Notes: a model not told the origin generated them from the sequence alone. A stretch of DNA of 41,542 bases from an uncultured Pseudomonadota bacterium (GCA_902826225.1 CADEED010000003.1:1-41542), one strand, 5' to 3'. Counted from the first letter of the stretch, positions 9,263-18,548 are shown. Translations and numbers: made by a program.

Positions 9263-9278
9263 GGTGACGCGGGTCACA
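9263..9278. promoter_or_regulatory. CRP/Vfr/Clp-like operator upstream of the Pil-Chp operon
   Basis: On the minus strand this reads TGTGACCCGCGTCACC. It matches the CRP-family pattern TGTGA-N6-TCACA with one mismatch in the last base. Its centre is 102 bases upstream of the pilH GTG, in the only intergenic gap that can hold the operon promoter. Vfr and Clp, the CRP homologues of Pseudomonas and Xanthomonas, regulate pilus and surface genes. No convincing -35/-10 pair was found beside it. Confidence 0.4.
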
Positions 9279-9362
9279 CCGGGTTTCCCCAGGAAAGGCT
9301 CCAGTTCGCGCTTTTCCCGGGAGTCAGCGGGGTTTGGAGGGGTCACCGGACGCCCGTCACAG

Positions 9363-11291
9363 CTACGGCGTTGTGGTTTGACGCCAGTAGAGGTTGTAGC
9401 GCTCGTGCGCCAGCCGGAACCAGGGGATCAACTCGACGCTCGCGTCGTCCGCGAAGCCACGCGCCGTGAAGCTCAGGCGCTCCCCCGGATTGCGGGCGGT
9501 GTTCGCGAGGAGTTCGCCGAGCGGCCGTGTCCACCGCGGGTTCGCGACGTCCGAGTTCAGCATCTCGCCCGATTCGCGCTCGTTGACGATGAGTTGCGAT
9601 CCGGGAACTAGGCCCTCGGTGCCCAGCCGGCCGGCGAGCACGATCGGGCCGAACACGAAGGCGGCCCACCTTTCGGCGGGGTCGTCGGGTGATTTCTGCA
9701 ATGGCTCGAGCGTCAACGACATCGGCACGGTGACTTCGACGACGTCGCCCGCGTGCACCCGGCCGCGCAACGCGTGATAGCTGCCGGGCCGGCGTGCCGT
9801 GGAGCGGCGCTTGCTGTTCACCGTGACCGTCATGACCGGGCACCACGCGGGCTGACGCACAGCGAGGGCTACCGACGTCGAGGAGCCGCCCTTGATCTCG
9901 ATCCGCGTGGTATCCGTGTCCGGAAAGCGCGTCGTCTGCGTGATGGTCGCGTTGCGATCGCTCCAGGTGAGCGTCGACGACACGAACAGGTTGACGTACA
10001 GCGTGTCGACGTCGTGCGAGTAGATGGACTCGCCGTAGCGCGCATGGTTCTCCAGGCCGGAGCCCGTGCAGCACCAGAAGGAATCGAACGGCGTGTGATA
10101 GAGCCGCAAGTACCCGGGCCGCGTCGCCTGGAAGTAGGTCATCATGCCGGTATCCGGATCCTGGGAGGCGAGGATGCCGTTGAAGAGCGCGCGTTCGAAG
10201 TAGTCGAAGTACCGCGCGCGCGGATCGCGGCCGTAGAGTGCGCGCGTCAGCCGCAGCATGTTGTGCGTGCAGCAGGTTTCCATCGTCTTCGCGGAAGGCA
10301 GGTGTTCGGCGAACTTCGCTGGCGGAAAGAAATGCTCGACGTCGCCGTGGCCGCCCGTGGCGAACGAGCGCTTCTCGACGACGGTACGCCAGAAAAAATC
10401 CGCGGCGCGGCCGTACTCCGGCGCGCTCGTCAGTTCGTGGATGCGGTTGAACCCGATCACTTTCGGGATCTGCGTGTTCGCGTGCAATCCGTCGAGCGTG
10501 TCGCGGCCTTCGGCGAGCGGTTCGAGCAGGGCGCGATGCGAGAACTTCTCCGCGAGCAGCCGGAACTTCTGGTCGCCCGAGATCATGAACAGGTCGGCGA
10601 AGATCTCGTTCATGCCGCCGTGCTCGCGGTCGAGCATCTTCTGGAAAGCGACGTCGGAAACGGTCTTGCTCTCCTCTTCGATCCAGCGTGCGATGCCGAA
10701 CAGGATGCCGAGCGCGCCGCGCGAGCGCGCGTGCCAGTACGCATCGCGCAGGCCCGCCATGATCTTGTGCATGGTGTACCAGGGGACGCCCGCGAACGGT
10801 CTGCCGGCGAAGCTGTCGATCAGCGGCGCCGCGCCGTCGGGAAATGCGACGACCAGCCCGTCGCCGCGCTTCTTCTGGCAGAGCGCAAGCTCGGCGACGA
10901 TGTAGTCGACGCGCTCCGAAAAGCGCGCGTCACCCGTGGATTCGAACATGCACGCGCAGGCGGTGAGGTAGTGGCCCAGCGTGTGGCCGTGGCAGCGGAT
11001 CTCGTTCCAGGGATCCTTCGACTCCCATCCGCCGTACACGCGCGCCCTGGGCGTGAGTCCCGCGTTGGTCCGGAAGTTCGCGAGCATGCGGTCCGGCTCG
11101 AGCTCGAGCAGGTATTTCTCGTCGAGCTTTTGCGCGGTGAGGAACGGCCCGGGCTCGAGACGCACGTCTCGCAACGAGAACCAGGCGAGCGGAGGTGTAC
11201 GCGCCGCCGCGAATGCGGGCGCCGCGGCCGTGGCGGCCGCACCCGCGCCGAGGAGCTTGAAGGCATCCCGGCGCGTGTGAGTGGCGGTCAT
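9363..11291 (-). CDS. GH127 beta-L-arabinofuranosidase family protein (DUF1680), Tat-exported
   Basis: This 642-residue enzyme of glycoside hydrolase family 127 removes terminal beta-L-arabinofuranose from arabinosides such as those on hydroxyproline-rich plant glycoproteins. The family's Zn/Cys site is present: E338 and C340 in METCC, and the Cys pair C407-C408 in FWCCTGSGLEN, one of which is the expected nucleophile. Conserved RCHGHTLGHYL lies at about 99-109. The N-terminus has twin arginines (R7-R8), a hydrophobic Ala-rich stretch and a cleavage-like AFAAA near 30, so Tat export to the periplasm is likely. The start is 9 bases after the GH51 stop, so the two are probably co-transcribed. 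The family includes members of other specificity, so the exact substrate is inference from the operon. Confidence 0.88.
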   Translation of the reverse strand: MTATHTRRDAFKLLGAGAAATAAAPAFAAARTPPLAWFSLRDVRLEPGPFLTAQKLDEKYLLELEPDRMLANFRTNAGLTPRARVYGGWESKDPWNEIRCHGHTLGHYLTACACMFESTGDARFSERVDYIVAELALCQKKRGDGLVVAFPDGAAPLIDSFAGRPFAGVPWYTMHKIMAGLRDAYWHARSRGALGILFGIARWIEEESKTVSDVAFQKMLDREHGGMNEIFADLFMISGDQKFRLLAEKFSHRALLEPLAEGRDTLDGLHANTQIPKVIGFNRIHELTSAPEYGRAADFFWRTVVEKRSFATGGHGDVEHFFPPAKFAEHLPSAKTMETCCTHNMLRLTRALYGRDPRARYFDYFERALFNGILASQDPDTGMMTYFQATRPGYLRLYHTPFDSFWCCTGSGLENHARYGESIYSHDVDTLYVNLFVSSTLTWSDRNATITQTTRFPDTDTTRIEIKGGSSTSVALAVRQPAWCPVMTVTVNSKRRSTARRPGSYHALRGRVHAGDVVEVTVPMSLTLEPLQKSPDDPAERWAAFVFGPIVLAGRLGTEGLVPGSQLIVNERESGEMLNSDVANPRWTRPLGELLANTARNPGERLSFTARGFADDASVELIPWFRLAHERYNLYWRQTTTP

Positions 11292-11300
11292 GCCGCGATA

Positions 11301-12941
11301 CTACGCTGCCAGGTGCAGCACGGTGTACGAACGAGCCGGCAATTTCACCGTCATCGTCGCGCCCGGCTTGGGCGCATCGAGTTTCGTCGCGGTCACCTTG
11401 TCGGGACTCTCGAACGTGTTGAACGCCTTCACGTCGGGACCCGTGACCGTTTCGCAGGCGAGTACGCGCGACGGCGTGATGTCCTCGAAAGTGAGCGCGA
11501 GCTCGCGCTCGTTCGACAGGTCGCGGTTGAGTGCGAACACCGCGATGCGCTTCGACTTCGCATCGTAGGTGGCGACGACATCGAGGTACGGCACCTGCTC
11601 GTCGCGCGCGAAGTCGGCACGCAATCCGGCCGCGCGGATCGGGTACGTCTCGCTCTCGACCTGGATGTCGAGCATGCGGCCGCGCGCGTGGTCGAGCACC
11701 ATCTTGTAGGGGTAGTAGATGGACTGACGCAGCGTCCCCCGCGGATTCGTGACCAGCGGCGCGATGACGTTGACGATCTGCGCGAGGCACGCGACCTTCA
11801 CGCGGTGCGACTGGCGGATCAGCGTGTTCAGGAATCCGCCGGTGAGCATCGCGTCCTCGAGGTTGTAGACCTCCTCGAGCAGCTTCGGCGCAAACGCGCC
11901 CTTGCCGTCGAGATCTTTGGCCGAGCGCGCGCGGTACCAGACGTTCCACTCGTCGAAACTCAGCCAGAGCCGCTTGGGGGAGCGGTAGAGACCCTGCACG
12001 TAGTCGGCGACCGCGGCGATCTCCAGGATCTGCCGCTCCATGTCGAGGTTGTTGGCGAGGAAGCGCTCGGACTTGCCGCCCGTGAGCTCGGGCTCGTTGC
12101 CCCAGTAATTGTGCAGCGAAATGCCGTCGACCTGGTCGTAGCATTCTTCGAGCACTTCGCGATCCCAGGTGAGGTAGGTGGGCAGGATCGTGTTGCTGGA
12201 GCCGCAGGCGATGAGCTGCACGTCCGGGTCGATCACGCGCGCCTGCTGCGCGATGTCACGCGCCTTGCGTCCGTATTCGCGTGCCTGCAGCCGGCCCATC
12301 TGCCAGGGACCGTCCATCTCGTTGCCGAGGCACCAGTACTTCACCTTGTGAGGCTGGTCGTAGCCGTGCGAGCGGCGCAGCTCGCTCCATTTCGTGCCTT
12401 TCGCGTAGTTGCAGTACTCGATGTACGCAACGGCCATCTCGGAGGTGCCCGTGCCGAGGTTGAAGCCGAGCAGGGCCTCGGTGCCCACCGCCTTGGCCCA
12501 GTCCATGAACTCGTTCGTGCCGAACTGGTTCGTCTCGAGAGAATTCCACGCGCGCTCGAGGACGGTGGGCCGCTTGTCCTTGGGGCCGACGCCGTCCCAC
12601 CAGTTGTAGCCGGAGACCATGTTGCCACCGGGGTAGCGGATGATCGGCACGTGCAGGTCCGCGACCTCTTTGATGACGTCCTTGCGGAAGCCGCGCTCGT
12701 CGGAGAGCGGATTGCCGGGGTCGTACACGCCCGTGTAGATGGAGCGCCCGAGATGCTCGAGGAACGCGCCGAACAGCCGCGGATTGAAATCCGCGCGCGG
12801 CGCCACGAGACCGAGAGTGGCTTTCGCCGTGCGTCCCCGGGTCTGCGAGTAGCCCGGCAGCGCGAAGACGGACGAGGCGGCGATGCCGGCGCCGGCGAGG
12901 CCGGCGTGCTTGAGGAAACGGCGGCGGCTCTTGGACTGCAT
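11301..12941 (-). CDS. GH51 alpha-L-arabinofuranosidase, Tat-exported
   Basis: This 546-residue glycoside hydrolase family 51 enzyme releases alpha-L-arabinofuranose from arabinan, arabinoxylan or arabinosides. Its (beta/alpha)8 barrel carries the acid/base E208 in CLGNEMDG and the nucleophile E331 in SFDEWNVWY, both in standard family motifs. RYPGGNMVSGYNW (102-114) is another family signature. A beta-sandwich domain fills about the last 150 residues. The N-terminus (SRRRFLKHAGLAGAG) is a Tat signal, with cleavage expected near residue 32. Many GH51 enzymes are cytoplasmic, so export together with the GH127 partner suggests extracytoplasmic debranching before furanose uptake. The 80-base gap upstream contains a perfect 18-base palindrome. 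Confidence 0.93.
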   Translation of the reverse strand: MQSKSRRRFLKHAGLAGAGIAASSVFALPGYSQTRGRTAKATLGLVAPRADFNPRLFGAFLEHLGRSIYTGVYDPGNPLSDERGFRKDVIKEVADLHVPIIRYPGGNMVSGYNWWDGVGPKDKRPTVLERAWNSLETNQFGTNEFMDWAKAVGTEALLGFNLGTGTSEMAVAYIEYCNYAKGTKWSELRRSHGYDQPHKVKYWCLGNEMDGPWQMGRLQAREYGRKARDIAQQARVIDPDVQLIACGSSNTILPTYLTWDREVLEECYDQVDGISLHNYWGNEPELTGGKSERFLANNLDMERQILEIAAVADYVQGLYRSPKRLWLSFDEWNVWYRARSAKDLDGKGAFAPKLLEEVYNLEDAMLTGGFLNTLIRQSHRVKVACLAQIVNVIAPLVTNPRGTLRQSIYYPYKMVLDHARGRMLDIQVESETYPIRAAGLRADFARDEQVPYLDVVATYDAKSKRIAVFALNRDLSNERELALTFEDITPSRVLACETVTGPDVKAFNTFESPDKVTATKLDAPKPGATMTVKLPARSYTVLHLAA

Positions 12942-12990
12942 TTCTCGAAGCTCCGGAAGGTGAGCGGGCGTCGAGTATAGGAGCGGCGCG

Positions 12991-13008
12991 GATACGCACG
13001 TGCGTATC
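12991..13008. promoter_or_regulatory. Perfect 18-base palindrome, candidate operator of the two glycosidase genes
   Basis: GATACGCACGTGCGTATC is identical to its own reverse complement. It lies in the 80-base gap between the galM stop (13022) and the GH51 start (12941), 50 bases upstream of the GH51 ATG. With no central loop it is a poor RNA terminator and looks more like a site for a dimeric repressor. The regulator is not identifiable from the window. Confidence 0.5.
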
Positions 13009-13021
13009 GTCCCATACCCGT

Positions 13022-14020
13022 TTACTGATGACGAAAGCGGTACTCGATCGTCGCGCGCCAGGTGTGGCCGGGCCGCAGGATCGACGATGGGAATCCGGGT
13101 TCGTTCGGGGCGTTCGGGAATCCCTGCGGCTCCAGGATGACTCCGCTGCCGATGGCCGGATGCGTGCGATCCAGGAACTGGCCGTTGTAGAACTGCAGGC
13201 CCGGGCCGCTGCCGAGCATCACGAGCGTGAGATCGCCGGTCGCCGACGAGAGTTCGCAGGCGCAGTCGGCATCCGCGTCGAGCACCCAGCAGTGGTCGTA
13301 GCCGCCCGCGAGGCCGAGTTGGGGATCGGAAGCGAGCGGCGGCGGTGCGAGCACGCGGCGGGTGCGGAAATCGAACGTCGTGCCGTCGACGGGGGCGCGT
13401 CGTCCGGTCGGAATGAGGCCGGCCGCCACGGGTAGATAGTGCGCGGCGGGGATGCGCAGCCGCATGGTGGTCGCCGGCGCGCCGCCGGCGTTCACGTTGA
13501 AGTAGGGGTGATACGTGAGGTTCACCGGTGTCGGCGCGTCCGTGACGGCGCCGAGGGTGATCCGCAGGGCATCGTCGCGCGTTTCGAGCGCCACCGTCGC
13601 GTCGAGCGTGCCCGGGTAGCCCTCGTCACCCGCCTCCGAGCGCAGGGTCAGCCAGACGCGCCGCGCGTCGTGTTCCGTCACCCGCCACACACTCTTGCCG
13701 AAGCCGATCCGCCCGCCGTGCAGGTGATTGGCTCCCTCGTTGGCGGCGACGTTGTGTGTCACGCCGTCGAGCGTGAAGCGCGATGCGGCGATCCGGTTGC
13801 CGAACCGGCCGACGATCGGGCCCACGTACGCCGTATCGCGCTCGTACTCCGCCAGTGTGTCGAATCGCAGGATCACGTCGCGGCGAACGCCGTTCACGGG
13901 GACCGTCAGACGCCGCAGGATCGCGCCGTAGGTGAGCACTTCCGCCTGTACACCGTCCGGCGTCCCGATCGCGATCGAGCGGACCTCGCGGCCGTCCGCG
14001 AGCCGTCCGCAGGGCGTCAT
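13022..14020 (-). CDS. galM: Aldose 1-epimerase (mutarotase)
   Basis: This 332-residue enzyme interconverts alpha and beta anomers of aldoses. Family features are GRFGNRIAASRFTLDG, the loop ANHLHGG with a catalytic-type His, the catalytic motif NLTYHPYFNV, GYDHCWVL, and the C-terminal Glu in VILEPQGFPNAPN that acts as the base. The length is typical. It overlaps the last permease gene by 4 bases (ATGA), which indicates translational coupling. There is no signal peptide, so it acts in the cytoplasm on the imported sugar. In this operon it probably speeds equilibration of arabinose anomers before oxidation, which is inference. Confidence 0.92.
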   Translation of the reverse strand: MTPCGRLADGREVRSIAIGTPDGVQAEVLTYGAILRRLTVPVNGVRRDVILRFDTLAEYERDTAYVGPIVGRFGNRIAASRFTLDGVTHNVAANEGANHLHGGRIGFGKSVWRVTEHDARRVWLTLRSEAGDEGYPGTLDATVALETRDDALRITLGAVTDAPTPVNLTYHPYFNVNAGGAPATTMRLRIPAAHYLPVAAGLIPTGRRAPVDGTTFDFRTRRVLAPPPLASDPQLGLAGGYDHCWVLDADADCACELSSATGDLTLVMLGSGPGLQFYNGQFLDRTHPAIGSGVILEPQGFPNAPNEPGFPSSILRPGHTWRATIEYRFRHQ

Positions 14021-15003
14021 CGCTTCTGCCCGGCGCGCGCCTCGATGAGGCGCTGGGCGACGCAGAACAGGAACAGCAGGATGCCGATGACGATGCGCGT
14101 CCACCAGGAGCTCAACGTGCCGTTGAAGATCACGAGCGTCTGGATGATCCCGAGGATCAGCACACCAACGACAGTGCCCGCCACGTAGCCGATGCCGCCC
14201 GTGAGCAGCGTGCCGCCGATCACGACGGCCGCGATCGCGTCGAGCTCCAGGCCGACCGCATGCAGGCTGTACCCGGACAGCATGTAGACGCTCATGACGA
14301 GCCCGGCGAGCGCCGCGCAGCCGCCGGAGAACGCATAGACACGCACCAGCGCGCTGCCGACCGGCAGTCCCATGAGCGTCGCGGATTTCGCATTGCCGCC
14401 GATCGCGTACACCGTGCGTCCGAAGCGCGTCGAATGCGCGAGCCACAGCGCGACGGCCACGGTGATCATGGCGATCACCGCGCCGCTCGACAGCGAATTT
14501 CCGCCACCCACCGGGATGCGCGCCTCCGCCATCGCGACGAAGAACGGCGCGCTGATCGGGATCGATGCGGTGTCGATCAGATAGCACAGGCCGCGCGCCA
14601 CGAACATGCCGGCGAGCGTCACGATGAAGGGCTGCAGGCGATAGCGATGGATGAGGAAGCCCTGGATCGCCCCAAACGCGGATCCGCCCGCGAGGAGCAG
14701 CGGCACGAGAATCCACGGGCTCCAGCCGAGCTTCGACAGGGCCGCGGCCGCCATGGTCGTCAGCGCGAGCACGGAGCCGACCGACAGGTCGATGCCGCCC
14801 GTGAGGATCACGAACGTCATGCCGATGGCGACGATGCACAGGAACGAATTGTCGATCGCCAGATTCAGGAACACCTGCGGCGACAGGAAAGCGTCGTAGG
14901 ACACGGCGCCGTACACCACGAGCCCGATGAACAGCGCGAGGGTCGCCGCGAGCGGCACGAGCCGGCGATCGAGGCCCAGGATGCGGACGGCGGCCGTGTT
15001 CAT
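14017..15003 (-). CDS. yjfF: Furanose-type sugar ABC transporter permease (YjfF-like)
   Basis: This 328-residue integral membrane permease of the BPD_transp_2 (RbsC-like) family has about eight to ten hydrophobic segments. Signatures are TFVILTGGIDLSVGSVLAL and the cytoplasmic coupling region AIGGNAKSATLMGLPVG. It is the second of two unlike permease genes, as in ytfQ-ytfR-ytfT-yjfF, the galactofuranose system of E. coli. The ATG (15003) overlaps the stop of the upstream permease by 4 bases, and its own stop overlaps the galM ATG. Family and role are clear; the symbol follows gene order and the two-permease layout. Confidence 0.85.
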   Translation of the reverse strand: MNTAAVRILGLDRRLVPLAATLALFIGLVVYGAVSYDAFLSPQVFLNLAIDNSFLCIVAIGMTFVILTGGIDLSVGSVLALTTMAAAALSKLGWSPWILVPLLLAGGSAFGAIQGFLIHRYRLQPFIVTLAGMFVARGLCYLIDTASIPISAPFFVAMAEARIPVGGGNSLSSGAVIAMITVAVALWLAHSTRFGRTVYAIGGNAKSATLMGLPVGSALVRVYAFSGGCAALAGLVMSVYMLSGYSLHAVGLELDAIAAVVIGGTLLTGGIGYVAGTVVGVLILGIIQTLVIFNGTLSSWWTRIVIGILLFLFCVAQRLIEARAGQKR

Positions 15004-16022
15004 GCGCCTGGCTGCCGGGCGAGCCTGACGATCCCGGCGCGGAACTCCGGGGACTGCAGGAGCATGACGATGAAGATGAGCGCCGCCTTGAACACGAGAT
15101 TGACCTCGGGCGGGACCCCGAGCGAGTAGATGGTCGTCGTCAGCGTCTGGATGATCAGCGCGCCGAGCGCCGTGCCGACGAGGCTGAACCTGCCGCCCGT
15201 GAGCGCCGTGCCGCCGAGCGTGACGGCGAGGATCGCGTCGAGTTCGAGCAGCTGGCCGGCGTTGTTCGCATCCGCGCTGCGCACGTTGGAGCTCACGATG
15301 AGCCCGGCGACGCCCGCGAGGAGCCCGCAAAACCCGTAGAGCGCGAGCGTGATCGGCTTCGCGCGGATGCCGGCGATGCGCGCGGCGACGGGGTTGATGC
15401 CGATGGCGCGCACGTAGAGGCCGAGCGGCGTGCGCGAGAGCAGCAGCTGCGTCAGGGCGATCACCGCTGCGGCGAGTACGGCCGCGAAGGGCAGGCCGGC
15501 CAGGAAGCCGTTGCCGAGGTACGCATACGGCGGGTAGTAGATCGTGATGATCTGGCCGCCCGTCACGAGCTGCGCGACGCCACGTCCCGCGACCATGAGG
15601 ATGAGCGTGGCGATGATCGGCTGCATGCCGACGCCGACCACGAGCGCGCCGTTCCACAGGCCGCAAGCCAGCGCGATCGCGAGCGCCGCGAGGATCGCGA
15701 GCCACATCGGGAAACGGCTGACGGCCTCCGCGTCCCCGAGCGAGAGCGAACCGCCGATCATCACCGCGGCCACCGCCGCGGAGATCGCCACGACCGCGCC
15801 GACGGAGATGTCGAGGCCGCGCGCGGCGATCACCAGCGTCATGCCCGTGGCGACGAGCGCGAGGGGCGCGGCGCGGTTCAAGATGTCGACGAGATTTCCG
15901 TACAGGTGGCCGTCGCGCCATTCGAAGGCGAGGAAGCCCGGGTTGACGACGGCGTTGAGCGCGATGAGCAGCGCGAGGGTCAGGCAGGGCCAGAAGAGGT
16001 GCCAGCGGACGAGGGCGCGCAT
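15000..16022 (-). CDS. ytfT: Furanose-type sugar ABC transporter permease (YtfT-like)
   Basis: This 340-residue inner-membrane permease is paralogous to the next gene and would form a heterodimeric channel with it. It has the family signature MTLVIAARGLDISVGAVVAIS, AIGINPVAARIAGIRAKPI in the coupling loop, and TLGGTALTGGRFSLVGT near the C-terminus. Its ATG shares one base with the stop of the ATPase gene (TGATG), so translation is probably coupled. Confidence 0.86.
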   Translation of the reverse strand: MRALVRWHLFWPCLTLALLIALNAVVNPGFLAFEWRDGHLYGNLVDILNRAAPLALVATGMTLVIAARGLDISVGAVVAISAAVAAVMIGGSLSLGDAEAVSRFPMWLAILAALAIALACGLWNGALVVGVGMQPIIATLILMVAGRGVAQLVTGGQIITIYYPPYAYLGNGFLAGLPFAAVLAAAVIALTQLLLSRTPLGLYVRAIGINPVAARIAGIRAKPITLALYGFCGLLAGVAGLIVSSNVRSADANNAGQLLELDAILAVTLGGTALTGGRFSLVGTALGALIIQTLTTTIYSLGVPPEVNLVFKAALIFIVMLLQSPEFRAGIVRLARQPGA

Positions 16023-17551
16023 CAGGGGCTCACCGGCGCTGGCGCGGCGGCGATCATCGCGTACACCGCCTCTTCACCGCAGTCACCCGCGAGCGTCCCG
16101 GCCTGCACGCGGTCGCGCATCACGGTGATGCGCGTCGACACGCGCAGCAATTCCTCGATCTCCGCGGAGATGAACACGATCGCGAGCCCCTCGCGCGCGA
16201 GTGCGACGAGCTGGTTCATGATCTCTGCCTTGCCGGCGACGTCGATGCCGCGAGTCGGTTCATCGAGGATGAGCAGGCAGGGCTGCGTCGCCAGCGCGCG
16301 CGCGATCATGCACTTCTGCTGGTTGCCGCCCGACAACGTGCCGATCGTGCCGTCGAGATCGGGCGCGCGGATGTCGAGTAGTTTGGCCAGGCGGTCGGTG
16401 ATCTCGCGCACGTGCGCGGCCGGCAGCCGGCGCCACAGCCCCGCGCGCGCCTGCAGCGTGAGCACGATGTTGTCGCGGATCGAGAGATCCTCGACCACGC
16501 CTTCCGTCTTGCGCTCCTCGGGACAGAATCCGAGGCCATGCGCGATGGCCTGCGCCGGGTCGTGCAGCACCACCTCCTGGCCCTGCACGGCGACGGAACC
16601 CGCGTCCGCGCGATCGAGGCCGAACAGCAGCCGGGCGACCTCCGTGCGCCCGGATCCCAGCAGCCCCGCCACACCCAGGATTTCACCGCGGCGCACGTCG
16701 AGGTTCACGCCATTGACCGAGCCGCGCCGCGCGAGCCCGCGCGCACTGAGCACCGGAGTTCCGGGCGCTGCAGGCGCGTCCCCCGTTGCGCCACACGCGA
16801 CGGGAGGCGCTTCCGGTGTCCGGCCCACCATCGCGGCGATGAGCGCCGCGTGATCGAGATCCTCCACGGGCCATTCGCCCACGAGCTTGCCGTTGCGCAG
16901 CACGGTGATCCGGTCCGAGATCGCGTACACCTGGTCGAGGAAGTGCGTGACGAACACGATGCCGAGACCCTGCGAGCGCAGTCGCCGCAGCGCCGCGAAC
17001 AGGCGCTCGACCTCCTCGCTGTCCAGGCTGGACGTCGGTTCGTCGAGGATGAGAACGCGCGCGGAGATGTCGATGGCGCGCGCGATCGCGACCATCTGCT
17101 GGATCGCGACCGGATAGCTGCCGAGCTCGCGGCGCACGTCAATGTCGACGTCGAGGCCGCGCAGCAGTCCAAGCGCGCGCGAGTTGAGCGTGCGCCAATC
17201 TATGCCGCCGCCGCGTGGCCAGGGCTTCATCGGCTGACGGCCCGCGAAGATGTTCTCCGCCACCGAGAGGTTGGGGCAGAGATTCACTTCCTGGTAGACG
17301 GTGCTGATGCCGAGCTGCTGCGCGTGCAAGGTCGAGGTCGGAACTATCCGCGAGCCGCCGAGCGCCATTTCACCTGCTCGCGGCGACTCGACTCCCGTCA
17401 GCACCTTGATCAGCGTCGACTTGCCCGCGCCGTTCTGGCCCATGAGCGCGTGCACTTCGCCCGCGCGCACCGTGAAGTCGACGCCGTCGAGCGCCGGCTT
17501 GCCCGTGTAGACGTGCGTGATGCCGCGCGCGGCCAGCAGGGGCGCGGACAC
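16022..17551 (-). CDS. ytfR: Sugar ABC transporter ATPase with two cassettes (YtfR-like)
   Basis: This 509-residue cytoplasmic protein has two fused ABC domains, the rule for the RbsA/YtfR family. The first cassette has Walker A GQNGAGKST and Walker B LILDEPTSSLD, with a degenerate signature (SYPVAIQQM). The second has a degenerate Walker A region (GLLGSGRTE), a good signature LSGGNQQK and Walker B LILDEPTRGID. This division, one cassette good at each half-site, is typical of the family. The likely start is GTG at 17551, one base after the binding-protein stop. It powers import through the two permeases that follow. Confidence 0.9.
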   Translation of the reverse strand: MSAPLLAARGITHVYTGKPALDGVDFTVRAGEVHALMGQNGAGKSTLIKVLTGVESPRAGEMALGGSRIVPTSTLHAQQLGISTVYQEVNLCPNLSVAENIFAGRQPMKPWPRGGGIDWRTLNSRALGLLRGLDVDIDVRRELGSYPVAIQQMVAIARAIDISARVLILDEPTSSLDSEEVERLFAALRRLRSQGLGIVFVTHFLDQVYAISDRITVLRNGKLVGEWPVEDLDHAALIAAMVGRTPEAPPVACGATGDAPAAPGTPVLSARGLARRGSVNGVNLDVRRGEILGVAGLLGSGRTEVARLLFGLDRADAGSVAVQGQEVVLHDPAQAIAHGLGFCPEERKTEGVVEDLSIRDNIVLTLQARAGLWRRLPAAHVREITDRLAKLLDIRAPDLDGTIGTLSGGNQQKCMIARALATQPCLLILDEPTRGIDVAGKAEIMNQLVALAREGLAIVFISAEIEELLRVSTRITVMRDRVQAGTLAGDCGEEAVYAMIAAAPAPVSP

Positions 17552-17552
17552 G

Positions 17553-18548
17553 TCAGTACTTGCGCTTCGGGAATTCCTGCGCGGCGGTTTCCATCGGGAA
17601 CACCGACTCTTCGGTGACGATGCGTTTCGGGATCTGCTTGCCGGCGACGACGTCCTTCACCGTCGACATGAGCTGCGGCCCGAGCAGCGGGCTGCACTCG
17701 ACGCTCACGTTGAGCTTGCCGGCCATCATCGCCTCGAACGCGCCTTTCACGCCGTCGATCGAAATGATGATGATCTCGGTCCCCGGCTTGATGCCGGCTT
17801 CCTCGATGGCCTGGATCGCGCCGATCGCCATGTCGTCATTGTGCGCGTACAGCACGTTGATCTTCCTGCCTTCGGCTTTCAGGAAGGCTTCCATGACTTC
17901 CTTGCCCTTCGCGCGCGTGAAATCGCCGGTCTGCGAGCGGATGACCTTGTAGCGCGGATCAGCGGCGATGATCTCGGCGAAGCCGGCCTTGCGGTCGTTC
18001 GCGGGCGCGGAGCCCACGGTGCCCTGCAGTTCGACGATGTTGATGTCGCCCTTGAAGTCCTTGCCCTTGCCGGTGGAGTAGTACTCGGTGAGCCAGCGGC
18101 CGGCGCGGCGGCCTTCCTCGACGAAGTCCGACCCGATGAACGACACGTACAACGACTCGTCGCTCACCTCGACAGCGCGATCAGTGAGGATGACGGGGAT
18201 CTTCGCGGTCTTCGCCTCTCGCAGCACCGTTTCCCAGCCGGTCTCGACGACGGGCGAGAAGGCGATGACATCGACGCGCTGCGCGATGAACGAGCGCAGC
18301 GCCTTGATCTGGTTCTCCTGTTTCTGCTGCGCGTCCGAGAATCGCAGCGTGATGCCGGCGTCCCGGGCGGCGCCCTGGATCGAGACGGTGTTGGCCGTGC
18401 GCCATTCGCTCTCCGCGCCGATCTGACTGAATCCGAGCACGATGGGTTTCGCGGCGCCCGCATCGCTCTTGGTGCCGTCCGCCCCGCCCGAACACGCGGC
18501 GAACAGCACGACGCCGGCGGCCAGCAACCAATGCTTGAGTCCAGTCAT
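17553..18548 (-). CDS. ytfQ: Sugar-binding lipoprotein of the furanose ABC transporter (YtfQ-like)
   Basis: This 331-residue periplasmic-binding protein of the ribose/galactofuranose type has a lipobox LFAAC with C19 as the lipidated residue, so it is anchored rather than freely periplasmic. The mature part begins IVLGFSQIGAESEWRTANT, a YtfQ-like opening, and includes AHNDDMAIGAIQAIEEAG and SIDGVKGAFEAM at the hinge and sugar pocket. E. coli YtfQ binds galactofuranose. Because this operon carries two arabinofuranosidases, an arabinofuranose ligand is a reasonable inference. GGGGGA precedes the ATG by a few bases. The start lies 30 bases downstream of the truncated AraD1-like gene. Confidence 0.9.
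   Translation of the reverse strand: MTGLKHWLLAAGVVLFAACSGGADGTKSDAGAAKPIVLGFSQIGAESEWRTANTVSIQGAARDAGITLRFSDAQQKQENQIKALRSFIAQRVDVIAFSPVVETGWETVLREAKTAKIPVILTDRAVEVSDESLYVSFIGSDFVEEGRRAGRWLTEYYSTGKGKDFKGDINIVELQGTVGSAPANDRKAGFAEIIAADPRYKVIRSQTGDFTRAKGKEVMEAFLKAEGRKINVLYAHNDDMAIGAIQAIEEAGIKPGTEIIIISIDGVKGAFEAMMAGKLNVSVECSPLLGPQLMSTVKDVVAGKQIPKRIVTEESVFPMETAAQEFPKRKY

Noticed and set aside
9753..12980. Open frame of more than 1,000 codons opposite the two glycosidase genes
   Set aside because: Same compositional artefact. The minus strand holds catalytic motifs and Tat signals in the right places.
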